Position numbers and translations under genes: made by a program. Source: an uncultured Muribaculaceae bacterium (GTDB lineage Bacteria > Bacteroidota > Bacteroidia > Bacteroidales > Muribaculaceae). From it: a stretch of 64,000 nucleotides of DNA. How positions within the stretch are numbered: the first letter of the stretch is position 1; each line of letters begins with the position of its first letter. The notes under the pieces are model-generated. The model saw only the letters and a program-made list of their open reading frames with translations. It made no database searches and was not told the DNA's origin. Below are positions 43,759-53,692 of the stretch, piece after piece. Location: assembly GCA_910579035.1 (NCBI GenBank), contig CAJTSR010000002.1:62001-126000 (forward strand). Direction: 5' to 3'.

Positions 43759-45618
43759 ATGAAATATATTTCCATACTTATATCTGCGGCCACGGTAATG
43801 TCGGCTTCGCTGCTTTCATCGTGCAGCGACGTGCTCGACACCGCACCCGACGGCTCGCTGACAATGGAAGAGATTCTTCAAGACCCGGTCAAAGTAAGCG
43901 GTCTGCTGGCTAAATGCTACGACAAGATTCCGCAGAAAGCCTACACATACTCCAACTTCGAGCCGCTGCCCGTATCGCTCAGCGACGACGCGTGGTCCAG
44001 CGACGAAGGTTACTCCGGCCTGCCCGTCAACGTGATATACAACGACCGCCAGAATGCAGGCTCGCACCCCCTGCGCGATACCGGCGGCAACAACGGCAAC
44101 GGCGGCACCGCCTCGGGAGTGGCTATCGGCAACTACTGGGCCAACTACTGGGGACAGATATATCAGTGCAACCAGTTCCTCGAAGTAATCGACCGCGCCG
44201 CAGTCACTTCCGAATCCGAGCGCTCCCGCTTCAAGGCCGAGGCACACCTGCTCCGCGCATTCTTCTACTCCGAACTCGTGCGCTGGTTCGGCAAACTGCC
44301 TATCGTGAAGGAAACCTTCCCCTTCGATGCCGATTTCTCCGGCCTCAAGCGCGAATCGGTGTACGACGTGGTAAACTTCATAATCGAAGATTGCGACTAC
44401 GCTCTCAGCTGCCCCGACCTGCCTTGGCGTATCGACATCGCATCTGAAAGAATGCGAATGACCAAGGCGCTTGCCTGGGCCATCAAATCAAGAATGAGCC
44501 TCACGGCTGCCAGCCCCCTCTTCAACGAAGGCAACAACTACTGGGAATGGGCTTATCAGATAAACAGCGACGCCCTCAAGGAGCTTCTTGCCCATAATTT
44601 CGAGCTGTACACCACCGTTCAGAACACAACGGTATACGGCACCGAGGCCGGAGCGGCATTCCGCGAGCTGTGTTCCACAGAGGCCGACATATCCGGCAGC
44701 CCCCGCGACAAAGAAACCATCTTCCAGCACCGCGCCAACAACGGCCACTGGATATGGCACATCGGCTACATCGGCTCCGGCATGGGCAACACCGCGTACT
44801 GCAAGGCATGCCCCACACAGGAGCTTGTCGATGCTTTTGAAACCATCGACGGCAAGCCCGTGCTCAACCTCGAGCGCCCCTACCTCGATGAAAAGCACCT
44901 GCAACCGAACTATAACACCGACAACACCCTCTACGACCCGCAGAACCCCTATGCAAACCGCGACCCGCGCCTGCATGCAACCGCTCTCTGCAACGGCGAC
45001 AAGTTCCTCTGGGACGCCAAGCAGCAGACCGTCGAAACGTTCGTAGGAGGCAAGCACGCCATCAACTTCACACCGTCGAACCGCCAGAACACGCGCACCG
45101 GCTACTTCCAGTGCAAGGTTGTGGCTCCCAACATCGACGGCGGCGCCGGCAACCAGTACGGCAAGATGCTCCCCTGGAAATTCTACCGCCTGGCAGAGAT
45201 TTATCTCAACCTTGCAGAAGCGGCAGCCGAGGCAAACCATCCGGCCGAAGCCCGCGCGGCAGTCAACGCTGTCCGTGCCCGCGTGCAGATGCCGGCCATA
45301 ACCACCGAAACCGGCGAGGCCCTGATTATGCGCATACGCAACGAACGCCGCGTGGAACTCGCATGGGAGGAAGCACGCTACTTCGACCTGCGCCGCTGGC
45401 AGAAACCCGACGGCGACCTGCACGAAACCTGCGCATGGCTTACCTGTATGTACATCACCAAAAATGCTGACGGCACATTCAAATACGAACGCCGCAACAT
45501 ATGGAACAAGCCCCGTGGCGGCGCTGACAACCGCGACCTGCTCCTGCCCCTTTCGACCGCAGAGGCAGCACGACTCAAAAGCAACACCGGTGTTGACTGG
45601 CAAAACCCCGGATGGTAA
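43759..45618 (+). CDS. SusD-like glycan-binding lipoprotein (first pair)
   Basis: A 619-residue RagB/SusD outer-membrane lipoprotein that captures glycan above the SusC barrel. The ATG at 43759 is preferred because the signal peptide (MKYISILISAATVMSASLL then SSC) starts there, while the frame from 43717 adds a leader. TPR-like helices carry AEAHLLRAFFYSELVRWFGKLP, MTKALAWAIKSRMSLTAASPLFN, FYRLAEIYLNLAEAAAEA and the C-terminal IRNERRVELAWEEARYFDLRRW. The end, NTGVDWQNPGW, is typical. It pairs with the SusC just upstream. Confidence 0.94.
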   Translation: MKYISILISAATVMSASLLSSCSDVLDTAPDGSLTMEEILQDPVKVSGLLAKCYDKIPQKAYTYSNFEPLPVSLSDDAWSSDEGYSGLPVNVIYNDRQNAGSHPLRDTGGNNGNGGTASGVAIGNYWANYWGQIYQCNQFLEVIDRAAVTSESERSRFKAEAHLLRAFFYSELVRWFGKLPIVKETFPFDADFSGLKRESVYDVVNFIIEDCDYALSCPDLPWRIDIASERMRMTKALAWAIKSRMSLTAASPLFNEGNNYWEWAYQINSDALKELLAHNFELYTTVQNTTVYGTEAGAAFRELCSTEADISGSPRDKETIFQHRANNGHWIWHIGYIGSGMGNTAYCKACPTQELVDAFETIDGKPVLNLERPYLDEKHLQPNYNTDNTLYDPQNPYANRDPRLHATALCNGDKFLWDAKQQTVETFVGGKHAINFTPSNRQNTRTGYFQCKVVAPNIDGGAGNQYGKMLPWKFYRLAEIYLNLAEAAAEANHPAEARAAVNAVRARVQMPAITTETGEALIMRIRNERRVELAWEEARYFDLRRWQKPDGDLHETCAWLTCMYITKNADGTFKYERRNIWNKPRGGADNRDLLLPLSTAEAARLKSNTGVDWQNPGW

Positions 45619-45643
45619 CCGGATCTTTTACACAAATGCCTAA

Positions 45644-48600
45644 ATGAAAGATTTTATGAAACAACGAATCAATATAATTGCCGTCTGCGCAGCAATATCC
45701 ATGGCATCTTCCGCCGCCATTGCTCAAGACGCCGCAAATCCGTTGAAAATACGCGGCACCGTCCTCGACTCAGACGGCATACCCGTCGCAGGCGCCATGG
45801 TCAAATCCTCCAACAACGGAAACGAGGCTGTGACCGACATCGACGGCAACTATGAAATTACCGTTACTGACGGCAGCAAGTCGCTCAACTATAACTTTAT
45901 CGGCTACAAAACCCGCACTATCTCCGTAAGCAAAGCCGCTGAAAACGGCATTGTTTCCATGGGCGAACCCTCCGGCTCGCTCGATGAGATTATCGACCTT
46001 GGCTACTACAAGGTTACCCGCCGCGAACTTACCGGCGCGGTATCCGTGGTAGGCGGCACCGAGCTTGCCAAGTCGCCGGAGTCGAACCTCGGCAAGACCT
46101 TTGCCGGACGTCTGCCCGGACTTACCGTGATGGAAGAGAACGGCGAACCGGGCCTTGTGGCACAGTCGTCGTCGAACAACGGCCTGACAATGATTATCCG
46201 CGGCCTCACCACCGCCAACGGCAACAAGCCCCTCATCATCATCGACGGCCAGATAAGCCCGAACGAGAACTATATGTATATCACTCCCGAGGAAATCGAA
46301 ACAGTGACTGTTCTCAAAGATGCTTCGGCAATGGCTATCTACGGCATGCAGGGAGGTAACGGCGCGATCGTGATCCGCACCAAGAGCGGCCGCATAGGCG
46401 CCAACAAAGTTTCTGTCTACTTCGACGAGGCTCTCCAGCAAAGCTCCAAGACTCCCTACTCCATCTCGGCAGCCGAGTACGCCACCCTGCGCAACCAGGC
46501 CGGCTATAACGACGGCCTCGGCAAATTCTCGCAGTTCTCGCAGGAACAAATCGACGGTTACAGCGCCACCAACCACGCCTACAATCCCTACAACGACTTG
46601 TTCAACAAGACGATGTGGATGACCCGTGCCGGAATGTCGCTTACCGGAGGCACAGAGCGCCTGCAGTACTATGCCAACGTCAACTACATGCACGAATCCT
46701 CTCCTTTCAAGGCTGAGGAAAACAAAGACTGGGAGTACAATCCCGCACCGGGCATAGACCGATTCAATTTCCGCTCCAACATCGATGTTAAAATCAATAG
46801 CTGGCTGAGCGCCATGATGCGTATCAGCGGCAGCATAAACCGCGTGAAGACAGCCGGCAGCACCAATGCCAGTGTTTACTCCGCCCTGTTCAAGCTTCCG
46901 CCCACAATGTACGGCTCGCTGTCGACCGTTGTCAACGACGAGGAAGGCAACATCGTCCACAAGGGCAACGAGGTACTCACCGTCGACGGTGTGACCGACC
47001 CCGTGTACGGTATGCTGAACCGTTCGGGCTTCATCGAACAGCTCAAAGCCGACGTGCTGTCGATGGGCGGCCTCAACGCCGACCTCTCGATGGTGACCGA
47101 AGGCCTCTCGGCATCTGCCGTGGTGGCATACCAGCTCAGCTCGAACAACAACCAGAGCACACTGCAGAAATATCAGCGCTGGATTGCCGTACAGAACGGC
47201 GACGAAGTAAACTTCCAGCGCCTCGGCAGCGATGAGAACACACCTCTGAGCTATGCCAAGACCCGCCAGATGTACTACAACCTGAACCTCTCGGCATTCG
47301 CCAACTACAAGCGCACCTTCGGCGACCACTATGTAAGCTCCATGGCTTATATCTTCTATCAGGACCTCCAGACCGAAAGCACTTCTGGCGCCGCCATACT
47401 GCCCTACAAGCGCGAATCGATGGGCATCACCGCAACTTACGGATTCAAAAACCGCTACTTCATTCGCGGCGACGTGGCCTACAGCGGCTCCGAACAGTTC
47501 CACCCCGACCACCGCTGGTACACCACTCCATCGGTATCCGGCACATGGATTGCATCGGACGAAAGCTTCATACAGGGCATCAAGCCGTGGGTAAGCCTCG
47601 TCAAGCTCCGCCTCTCGTACGGACTCAACGACAACGACCAGCTCGGCGACGGCCGCATGCTCTATGCCGACAACGTGGACTATCAGGGCAACGAGTTCAC
47701 ACGCGGAAACCCGCTGCTCGCTCCTGAGAAAATCTACAAGACCAACTACGGTATCGACCTCGGATTCTTCGACAACGACCTCAGCGTGTCGTTCGACTAC
47801 TTCCGCCAGCATTGCGACAACGTGCTGATTTCTTCGTCGACCCTCGTTCCGTCGTTCCAGGGCGTGCCCCTCGACTACTACCCGCTGGTAAACGAAGGAC
47901 GCATCAAAAACCACGGATTTGAAGTGGCCGCGCTCTACCACAAGGCTATCAACCGCGACTGGACAGTATTCGTGGGCGGCTCTTTCAGCTACAACAAAAA
48001 CGAGATGGTTGACATGAAAGAAGTAATCCGCGACGGCTATGCCTATCCTTATGCCAAGGCAGGCCAGAGCATCGGCCAGAAGTGGGGCTACCTCATCGAC
48101 TACAGCAACGGCAACGGTATGTTCAACTTCAGCGACGAGATAAGCGGCTGCGGCCTCGACTACTCCGCCCTCGGCACTCCCCGCCCGGGCGACTTCAAGT
48201 ATGTCGACCTCAATAAAGACGGCAAAATCGACTCCAAAGACCGCGCGCCCATAGGCTATGGCGACATCCCCCGTGGATATTACTCCATCAACGGCGGTTT
48301 CGCCTACAAGAACTTCGAGGTAAGCTTCCTCTTCCAAGGCACCACCAAGCGTTCTATCACCCTCAGCGGCGTGGGCGCGTTTGAAACCGAGAACCAGGGC
48401 GTGTTCAACGATATCCATATGAACGCATGGACCGAGGACCGCTGGAACGCTGGCGAAAAAATCGACTACCCGGCTTTGTCGCTCAGCAAGTCCACCAGCC
48501 ACAACGACAACGATTACTTCATTCAGGACGGCTCCTACCTGCGCCTGAAAAATGCAGAAATCGCTTACACCCTGCCCCACAAAATCTCTAAAAAGGCCTT

Positions 48601-48748
48601 TGCTGAAAAAATTCGCTTCGCCCTCAACGGCCAGAATTTATTCACCATCGACCACCTGCGCAGCAAGCACATCGATGCTGAGATTGGCAAACTTTCGGCT
48701 TTCCCGACTTACCGCGTAATCAATCTCGGTGTCAAAGTTACCTTCTAA
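45644..48748 (+). CDS. SusC-like TonB-dependent transporter (second pair)
   Basis: A 1034-residue outer-membrane transporter. The start could be 45644 or the in-frame ATG at 45656, which gives a tighter signal peptide (MKQRINIIAVCAAISMASSA). A CarboxypepD_reg-like domain (about 30-105) is followed by a less typical TonB-box region, DEIIDLGYYKVTRRELTGAV. The plug has PLIIIDGQISPNENYMYITPEEIETVTVLKDASAMAIYGMQGGNGAIVIRT. A large barrel ends in YRVINLGVKVTF. Sequence differs clearly from the first SusC, so this is a distinct transporter rather than a recent copy. Its SusD partner begins 12 bp later. Confidence 0.94.
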   Translation: MKDFMKQRINIIAVCAAISMASSAAIAQDAANPLKIRGTVLDSDGIPVAGAMVKSSNNGNEAVTDIDGNYEITVTDGSKSLNYNFIGYKTRTISVSKAAENGIVSMGEPSGSLDEIIDLGYYKVTRRELTGAVSVVGGTELAKSPESNLGKTFAGRLPGLTVMEENGEPGLVAQSSSNNGLTMIIRGLTTANGNKPLIIIDGQISPNENYMYITPEEIETVTVLKDASAMAIYGMQGGNGAIVIRTKSGRIGANKVSVYFDEALQQSSKTPYSISAAEYATLRNQAGYNDGLGKFSQFSQEQIDGYSATNHAYNPYNDLFNKTMWMTRAGMSLTGGTERLQYYANVNYMHESSPFKAEENKDWEYNPAPGIDRFNFRSNIDVKINSWLSAMMRISGSINRVKTAGSTNASVYSALFKLPPTMYGSLSTVVNDEEGNIVHKGNEVLTVDGVTDPVYGMLNRSGFIEQLKADVLSMGGLNADLSMVTEGLSASAVVAYQLSSNNNQSTLQKYQRWIAVQNGDEVNFQRLGSDENTPLSYAKTRQMYYNLNLSAFANYKRTFGDHYVSSMAYIFYQDLQTESTSGAAILPYKRESMGITATYGFKNRYFIRGDVAYSGSEQFHPDHRWYTTPSVSGTWIASDESFIQGIKPWVSLVKLRLSYGLNDNDQLGDGRMLYADNVDYQGNEFTRGNPLLAPEKIYKTNYGIDLGFFDNDLSVSFDYFRQHCDNVLISSSTLVPSFQGVPLDYYPLVNEGRIKNHGFEVAALYHKAINRDWTVFVGGSFSYNKNEMVDMKEVIRDGYAYPYAKAGQSIGQKWGYLIDYSNGNGMFNFSDEISGCGLDYSALGTPRPGDFKYVDLNKDGKIDSKDRAPIGYGDIPRGYYSINGGFAYKNFEVSFLFQGTTKRSITLSGVGAFETENQGVFNDIHMNAWTEDRWNAGEKIDYPALSLSKSTSHNDNDYFIQDGSYLRLKNAEIAYTLPHKISKKAFAEKIRFALNGQNLFTIDHLRSKHIDAEIGKLSAFPTYRVINLGVKVTF

Positions 48749-48760
48749 ATCCTGCTATCA

Positions 48761-50560
48761 ATGAAACTAATCGCTAAAATATTTATACTCGGTTCGCTGG
48801 CTGCCTCCGCGGCTGCCTGCGCCGACCTCGACATGGACAGCGACGGCCGACTCCAGATGAAGGACATCTTCTCGCGTCAGGACCGCACCGCCAAAATGTT
48901 CGCCAATTTGTCAGAATCCCTGCCGAAGACCACTCTCACCTACGGCAAGACCACGACCCCGCTGCTGGCAGGCTTCTCCGACGAGGCCGAAGACTCCAAC
49001 GACGGTATCACGCACGTGGTTTCCGACTGGTACCACGGACGTGTTTCTGCTACCTCGAACCCGCTCACATCGAAGTGTATCGACCCGTGGACTCTTTATT
49101 TCGGAGCAATCTACAAGTGCAACAACTTCATCAAGAACATTCAGGATCCGACGATAGCCACCTATCCTTTCGACACCAACCAGAAAGAAGGCTGGATAGC
49201 ACAGGCCAAGGTACTGCGCGCATACTATTACTGGCAGCTGGTGAAGCGCTACGGCGGCGTGCCTCTCGCTACCGAGCCTTATCCGATGGGATATGACTTT
49301 GCCAACTCGTACCGCGCGTCGTTTGAAGAATGTGCCGATTTCATTATCGGCCAGTGCGACGAAGCCCTCGCATGCCCCGAAACAGAGAATCTGTCGGTAG
49401 GTTTCAAGTGGGTTGACAACTCCCGCACGGACATGACCCGCTTCATTGCCCATGCCATCAAATCGGAAGTAGCGCTTTACGCAGCAAGCCCGCTCAACAA
49501 TCCCGACAACAGCGGCAAATACACTTGGGACAAAGCTGCCGAGATAACCAAGGCCGCTCTCGACGCCTGCATCAGCCACGGTGCTGAACTCTTCAAGACT
49601 GTGCCCGAAGCAAGCTCTGCCATAAATGCTTACGACAACTACTTCATCACCCGCAGCGACCCCTCGCGTATCAACGACAAAGAAACCTTCCTTGAATCAG
49701 GCACACGCCTGAAGATATGGGAATACGCAGGCACACCGATGAACACGGCTATGAAAGAAGCCGGCCCGTGCCCGTCGCAGGAACTTGTCGACTGCTACGA
49801 CATGGCCGACGGCTCCGAGCCTATCCTCGGCTACCTCGACGCCGACCACCTGCAGCCCAACATCAACGCGGCCTCAGGCTATGACGACGAGAATCCGTAT
49901 GCGAACCGCGACCCGCGTTTCTATGCCTCGATTTACTACAACGGCTGCCAGCGCAACCTGAACGACCCCGCATCGCTTCTCTACACCCACGTAGGCGGTA
50001 ACTGCGGAATATCCGACAAGGCCACCGACGTGCGTTTCACCCGCACAGGCTACTACATGCGCAAGTTCAACAACTACAAGTCGAACAGCGCTAACGCCAC
50101 CGACGGCTTCATGCCTCTCTTCCGCCTTGCCGAGCTTTACCTCAACTTTGCCGAGGCTGCTTACCAGAGCGCAGGCCCCGACCAGCAGGTGGGCGGCATG
50201 TCGGCTCGCGAGGCTGTCAACATCGTGCGTGAACGCGTAGGCATGCCCGGCCTCCCCGCCGGCCTGTCGAAAGCCGACTTCGAGCGCCGCTACCGCAAGG
50301 AACGCCGCGTGGAGCTTGCCTTTGAAGACCACCGCTACTACGACGTGCGCCGCTGGAAAATCCTCGAACAGACAGACCGCTTCGTTACAGGTATGAAAAT
50401 TACCAAAAACAACGACGGCACATTCAAGTACCAGCGCATACGCCTTGCCGACCGCAAGTGCTCTGACGCCAAATTCTATCTGTATCCTGTCAACCAGACC
50501 GACGTGTCGAAGATGCTCCAGATTTCCGGACAGAACTGGCAGAATCCGGGTTGGGAATAA
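48761..50560 (+). CDS. SusD-like glycan-binding lipoprotein (second pair)
   Basis: A 599-residue SusD-family lipoprotein. The signal peptide (MKLIAKIFILGSLAASAAAC, Cys near 20) is followed by ADLDMDSDGRLQM. Family helices include WIAQAKVLRAYYYWQLVKRYGGVPLATEPYPMG, RFIAHAIKSEVALYAASPLNN, LFRLAELYLNFAEAAYQSAGP and RRYRKERRVELAFEDHRYYDVRRW, ending ISGQNWQNPGWE. It is only generally similar to the first SusD, so each transporter likely has its own lid and ligand. Nineteen bp follow to a surface lipoprotein. Confidence 0.93.
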   Translation: MKLIAKIFILGSLAASAAACADLDMDSDGRLQMKDIFSRQDRTAKMFANLSESLPKTTLTYGKTTTPLLAGFSDEAEDSNDGITHVVSDWYHGRVSATSNPLTSKCIDPWTLYFGAIYKCNNFIKNIQDPTIATYPFDTNQKEGWIAQAKVLRAYYYWQLVKRYGGVPLATEPYPMGYDFANSYRASFEECADFIIGQCDEALACPETENLSVGFKWVDNSRTDMTRFIAHAIKSEVALYAASPLNNPDNSGKYTWDKAAEITKAALDACISHGAELFKTVPEASSAINAYDNYFITRSDPSRINDKETFLESGTRLKIWEYAGTPMNTAMKEAGPCPSQELVDCYDMADGSEPILGYLDADHLQPNINAASGYDDENPYANRDPRFYASIYYNGCQRNLNDPASLLYTHVGGNCGISDKATDVRFTRTGYYMRKFNNYKSNSANATDGFMPLFRLAELYLNFAEAAYQSAGPDQQVGGMSAREAVNIVRERVGMPGLPAGLSKADFERRYRKERRVELAFEDHRYYDVRRWKILEQTDRFVTGMKITKNNDGTFKYQRIRLADRKCSDAKFYLYPVNQTDVSKMLQISGQNWQNPGWE

Positions 50561-50579
50561 TTCATAAAGAAAAAGAACA

Positions 50580-51737
50580 ATGAAAATGAAAAAGAATATT
50601 TTCATAGCTCTATCGGCCGCTATGCTCTTCTGCGGCTGCGGCGAGGACTACGCCGATACCGACATCGTAGCGGACGCCCCGATGGCTCCCGTGCAGAACG
50701 TCGAAGCAACGTCGTTTGTAAGTTCCGTGATTCTCACATGGGACCTTCCCGAAAACGACCAGTACTACTACACGATGGTGTCGTATGTCGATGCCGCCGG
50801 CCAGACCGTGAACCGCAAGGTAAGCAAATACAGCGTCGATGCCGAAACACCGGGACGCGCCCGCGCCCTGATCGGCGGTTTCACCGATACCAACGAGTAT
50901 GAATTTACCCTCACCGCGTACAGTTACGCAGGAAACGCCTCGACACCTGTAACCGTCAAGGGAACACCCGAAGACCGTTCGCGCGCCAAGGACTACCTTG
51001 TGGAAACAGTAACATTCGACCCACAGGTGGAGGCCGTGAATATAAACTGGACCAACGAACTGAACGCCGACGTCAACCTCGTGCTCATATCGCTCGACTA
51101 CTTCAACATCAAGGGCAAAGTAGAAGAAGTAGTACGCGAGGTCGAGGCCACCACTCCTCACGTGGAGGTAATCGACAACCTGCCTATCGAAACCGACATC
51201 GAAGTAAAATACTACATGGTCGATAACGAAACAGGCGAGAAGTCCGAAACCAAGACGGCGACTTTCCAGGTACTGCCCACAATCTACGACATCTACGACG
51301 CGGCAGTTACCTACATACCGGAATCGTACTACGGCATCAACATGATGACTATTGACTGGAACGAAACCAAGAATGAATTCCACATTCTCACTTCCGGCAA
51401 CGACCCCTATGTATACACCAAGATGCCCGCCACTCCCGCCGGCACGACGCTGATATTCCGCTACCGCTCGAAGAAGAATATCACCAACTTCGAGATATTC
51501 CTCAACGGCCGCGCGCCCGGAGGCCCCAACGAAGTGATATATCAGGCACCGGACGGCTACAAAGGTCTGCGCCTCACCAACGGATACTGGAAAACGGTTG
51601 TATGGGATCTCAGCGACGCCCAGAAAAACAAATTTGACTTTATCAACAACACTGCCACCAACCAGAACCGAATCCGAATTGACTTCGGCAGCCAGAACAC
51701 CCGCGAGCTCTGGTTCCGCAATATGCACTGGGAATAA
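50580..51737 (+). CDS. PUL surface lipoprotein with fibronectin III-like domains
   Basis: A 385-residue lipoprotein with signal ending in FCGCGED (Cys near 20). Residues of about 35-130 look like a fibronectin III-type domain (APVQNVEATSFVSSVILTWDLPEND) and a second similar unit lies at about 137-230. The C-terminal domain (about 237-385) contains NGYWKTVVWDLSDAQKNKFDFINN and IRIDFGSQNTRELWFRNMHWE, resembling carbohydrate-binding beta-sandwiches. Its place directly after SusD fits a surface glycan-binding protein that helps recruit substrate. I cannot assign a numbered family with certainty. Confidence 0.8.
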   Translation: MKMKKNIFIALSAAMLFCGCGEDYADTDIVADAPMAPVQNVEATSFVSSVILTWDLPENDQYYYTMVSYVDAAGQTVNRKVSKYSVDAETPGRARALIGGFTDTNEYEFTLTAYSYAGNASTPVTVKGTPEDRSRAKDYLVETVTFDPQVEAVNINWTNELNADVNLVLISLDYFNIKGKVEEVVREVEATTPHVEVIDNLPIETDIEVKYYMVDNETGEKSETKTATFQVLPTIYDIYDAAVTYIPESYYGINMMTIDWNETKNEFHILTSGNDPYVYTKMPATPAGTTLIFRYRSKKNITNFEIFLNGRAPGGPNEVIYQAPDGYKGLRLTNGYWKTVVWDLSDAQKNKFDFINNTATNQNRIRIDFGSQNTRELWFRNMHWE

Positions 51738-51790
51738 TCAGGTTTGCAAATGAACTCATTCTGTTCTATAAGGTAATATGAGCTCATTAG

Positions 51791-51834
51791 GTTCCCGGCA
51801 CAGTTCCTATCAATGGTTTGTGCCGGGAACTTTT
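51791..51834 (+). terminator. hairpin between surface lipoprotein and GH127
   Basis: GTTCCCGGCACA (51791-51802) and its perfect complement (51819-51830) form a 12-bp stem followed by a short TTTT. It may partly terminate or stabilise the SusCD transcript, with less GH127 mRNA downstream. It also overlaps the extra upstream frame of the GH127 gene. Confidence 0.7.
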
Positions 51835-51850
51835 CAAAAAAAACACTATT

Positions 51851-53692
51851 ATGAATAAATCAATCATATCAGCGACACTGCTACTTGCCGCGCTTTCGGC
51901 CGCAGCCGCAGACAATAACAAAAACAAGATAGACCTTGACGGCTATGTAGGCTCACGCATCGACGACTGCATACACACCCGCATACTCGGACAGGACGTG
52001 GACCACATCACCGAACCTTTCACCCACAAGAACGACACCGCTTCGTGGCAGACAGAGTTCTGGGGCAAATGGGTGCAGGGCGCCATCGCCTCGTACCGCT
52101 ACAACCACGACAAAGCGCTGTACGACAAAATAAGCCACAGCATCGACCAAATCATAGCATCTCAGCAGCCCGACGGCTACATAGGCAACTATGCCCCTGA
52201 ATACCATCTTGCCCAATGGGACGTATGGGGTCGTAAATATACCGCTCTCGGACTTCTGGCGTGGCACAAACTTACCGGCGACAAGAAAGCACTCGATGCC
52301 ACAGCCCGGCTGATTGACCACCTTATGACTGAAGTAGGTCCCGGCCATACCGACATTGTGACAGTGGGAAATTACCACGGCATGGCGGCAAGCTCGGTGC
52401 TCGAACCCGTAATATACCTCTACAACGCCACAGGCAATAAGAAATACCTGGATTTCGCAAACTACATAGTAAGCCAATGGGAAACCCCTGAGGGGCCCCA
52501 GCTCGTGTCGAAAGCACTGAAGGGCATCGACGTGGCATCGCGCTTCCCGCACCCCTCCGACTGGTTCTCGCCCGAGAACGGCCAGAAAGCCTATGAAATG
52601 ATGTCGTGCTATGTAGGCCTGCTTGAGCTGTACAAAATCACCGGCAATCCCACCTATCTCGACGCGGTTGAAAAAACCGTTGCAAACATAGTCGACAAGG
52701 AAATAAACGTAGCCGGCTCGGGCAGCTCGTTTGAAAGCTGGTACCACGGCAAGGACTTTCAGGCTCTTCCCACCTACCACACGATGGAAACATGCGTGAC
52801 ATTCACCTGGATGCAGCTCTGCGACAAGCTTCTGGAGGTGACGGGCAAGCCTTTCTACGCCGACCAGATTGAAAAAACTCTCTACAACGCCCTTATGGCA
52901 TCGCTCAAAGACGATGCTTCGCAGATTGCCAAGTACAGCCCTATCGAAGGACACCGCTTTGAAGGCGAGGAGCAATGCGGGCTGCACATCAACTGCTGCA
53001 ATGCCAACGGCCCGCGCGGTTTCGCCCTTATTCCTTCCTTTGCAGTAAAAAGCACGGACAAAGGCATCAATTTTAATTATTACGGCGATATGACCGCCAC
53101 TGCCGATGTGAACGGCAACACTGTTTCGATAAGCCAGAAGTCGGACTATCCTGCCACAAACACTTCAACGATTGATATAAATCCTGAGAAAAAGAAAAAT
53201 TTTTCAGTAAATTTGCGCATTCCCGTATGGAGCGCCAACACTGTGGTAAAAGTCAACGGCAAGGCTGTCGACAATGTTAGTCCGGGTTCTTATCTCGCAC
53301 TCACTCGCGAATGGGCCAAGGGCGACAAAATCGAAGTGGCTTTCGACATGCCGGTAATTGTCACCGAGCACGACAATCTTCAGACTGTGACACGCGGCCC
53401 GATAGTATTCGCCCGCGACAGCCGCTTCGATGACGGCTTTGTGGACGAGTCGGCAGTGATAATGGAAGAAAACGGCACAATCAGCGACGCCCGTATTTCC
53501 GATGCCGGTTCATTTGCATGGATTACCATCGACGTGCCGGTGACCGTGGGTGCGAACCTCGAAGGAACCGATGCGGAGCGCTTTGTGAAATTCTGCGATT
53601 TCGCATCTGCGGGGAATACGTGGTCGCCCGATGTGCGCTACCGCGTATGGATTCCCAAAACGCTGAACATTAAACTCAAACGCAATTATTGA
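51851..53692 (+). CDS. GH127-type beta-L-arabinofuranosidase
   Basis: A 613-residue exported enzyme of the GH127 clan (older DUF1680), expected to release beta-L-arabinofuranose. The ATG at 51851 is chosen since the longer frame starts in the hairpin and 51851 begins a signal peptide (MNKSIISATLLLAALSAAAA). The family's Zn-Cys site is intact: Glu and Cys in METC (about residues 314 and 316), and the Cys pair in HINCCNANGPR (about 382-383), the first being the expected nucleophile. A C-terminal beta domain includes RGPIVFARDSRF. The stop overlaps the next gene by one base, so the two are coupled. Confidence 0.9.
   Translation: MNKSIISATLLLAALSAAAADNNKNKIDLDGYVGSRIDDCIHTRILGQDVDHITEPFTHKNDTASWQTEFWGKWVQGAIASYRYNHDKALYDKISHSIDQIIASQQPDGYIGNYAPEYHLAQWDVWGRKYTALGLLAWHKLTGDKKALDATARLIDHLMTEVGPGHTDIVTVGNYHGMAASSVLEPVIYLYNATGNKKYLDFANYIVSQWETPEGPQLVSKALKGIDVASRFPHPSDWFSPENGQKAYEMMSCYVGLLELYKITGNPTYLDAVEKTVANIVDKEINVAGSGSSFESWYHGKDFQALPTYHTMETCVTFTWMQLCDKLLEVTGKPFYADQIEKTLYNALMASLKDDASQIAKYSPIEGHRFEGEEQCGLHINCCNANGPRGFALIPSFAVKSTDKGINFNYYGDMTATADVNGNTVSISQKSDYPATNTSTIDINPEKKKNFSVNLRIPVWSANTVVKVNGKAVDNVSPGSYLALTREWAKGDKIEVAFDMPVIVTEHDNLQTVTRGPIVFARDSRFDDGFVDESAVIMEENGTISDARISDAGSFAWITIDVPVTVGANLEGTDAERFVKFCDFASAGNTWSPDVRYRVWIPKTLNIKLKRNY

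Noticed and set aside
45770..48580. A 936-codon open frame on the minus strand opposite the second SusC
   Set aside because: It is a codon-bias shadow of a well-supported SusC gene; its product has no recognisable domain and is rich in His, Val and Ala, as expected from reading a GC-rich gene backward.
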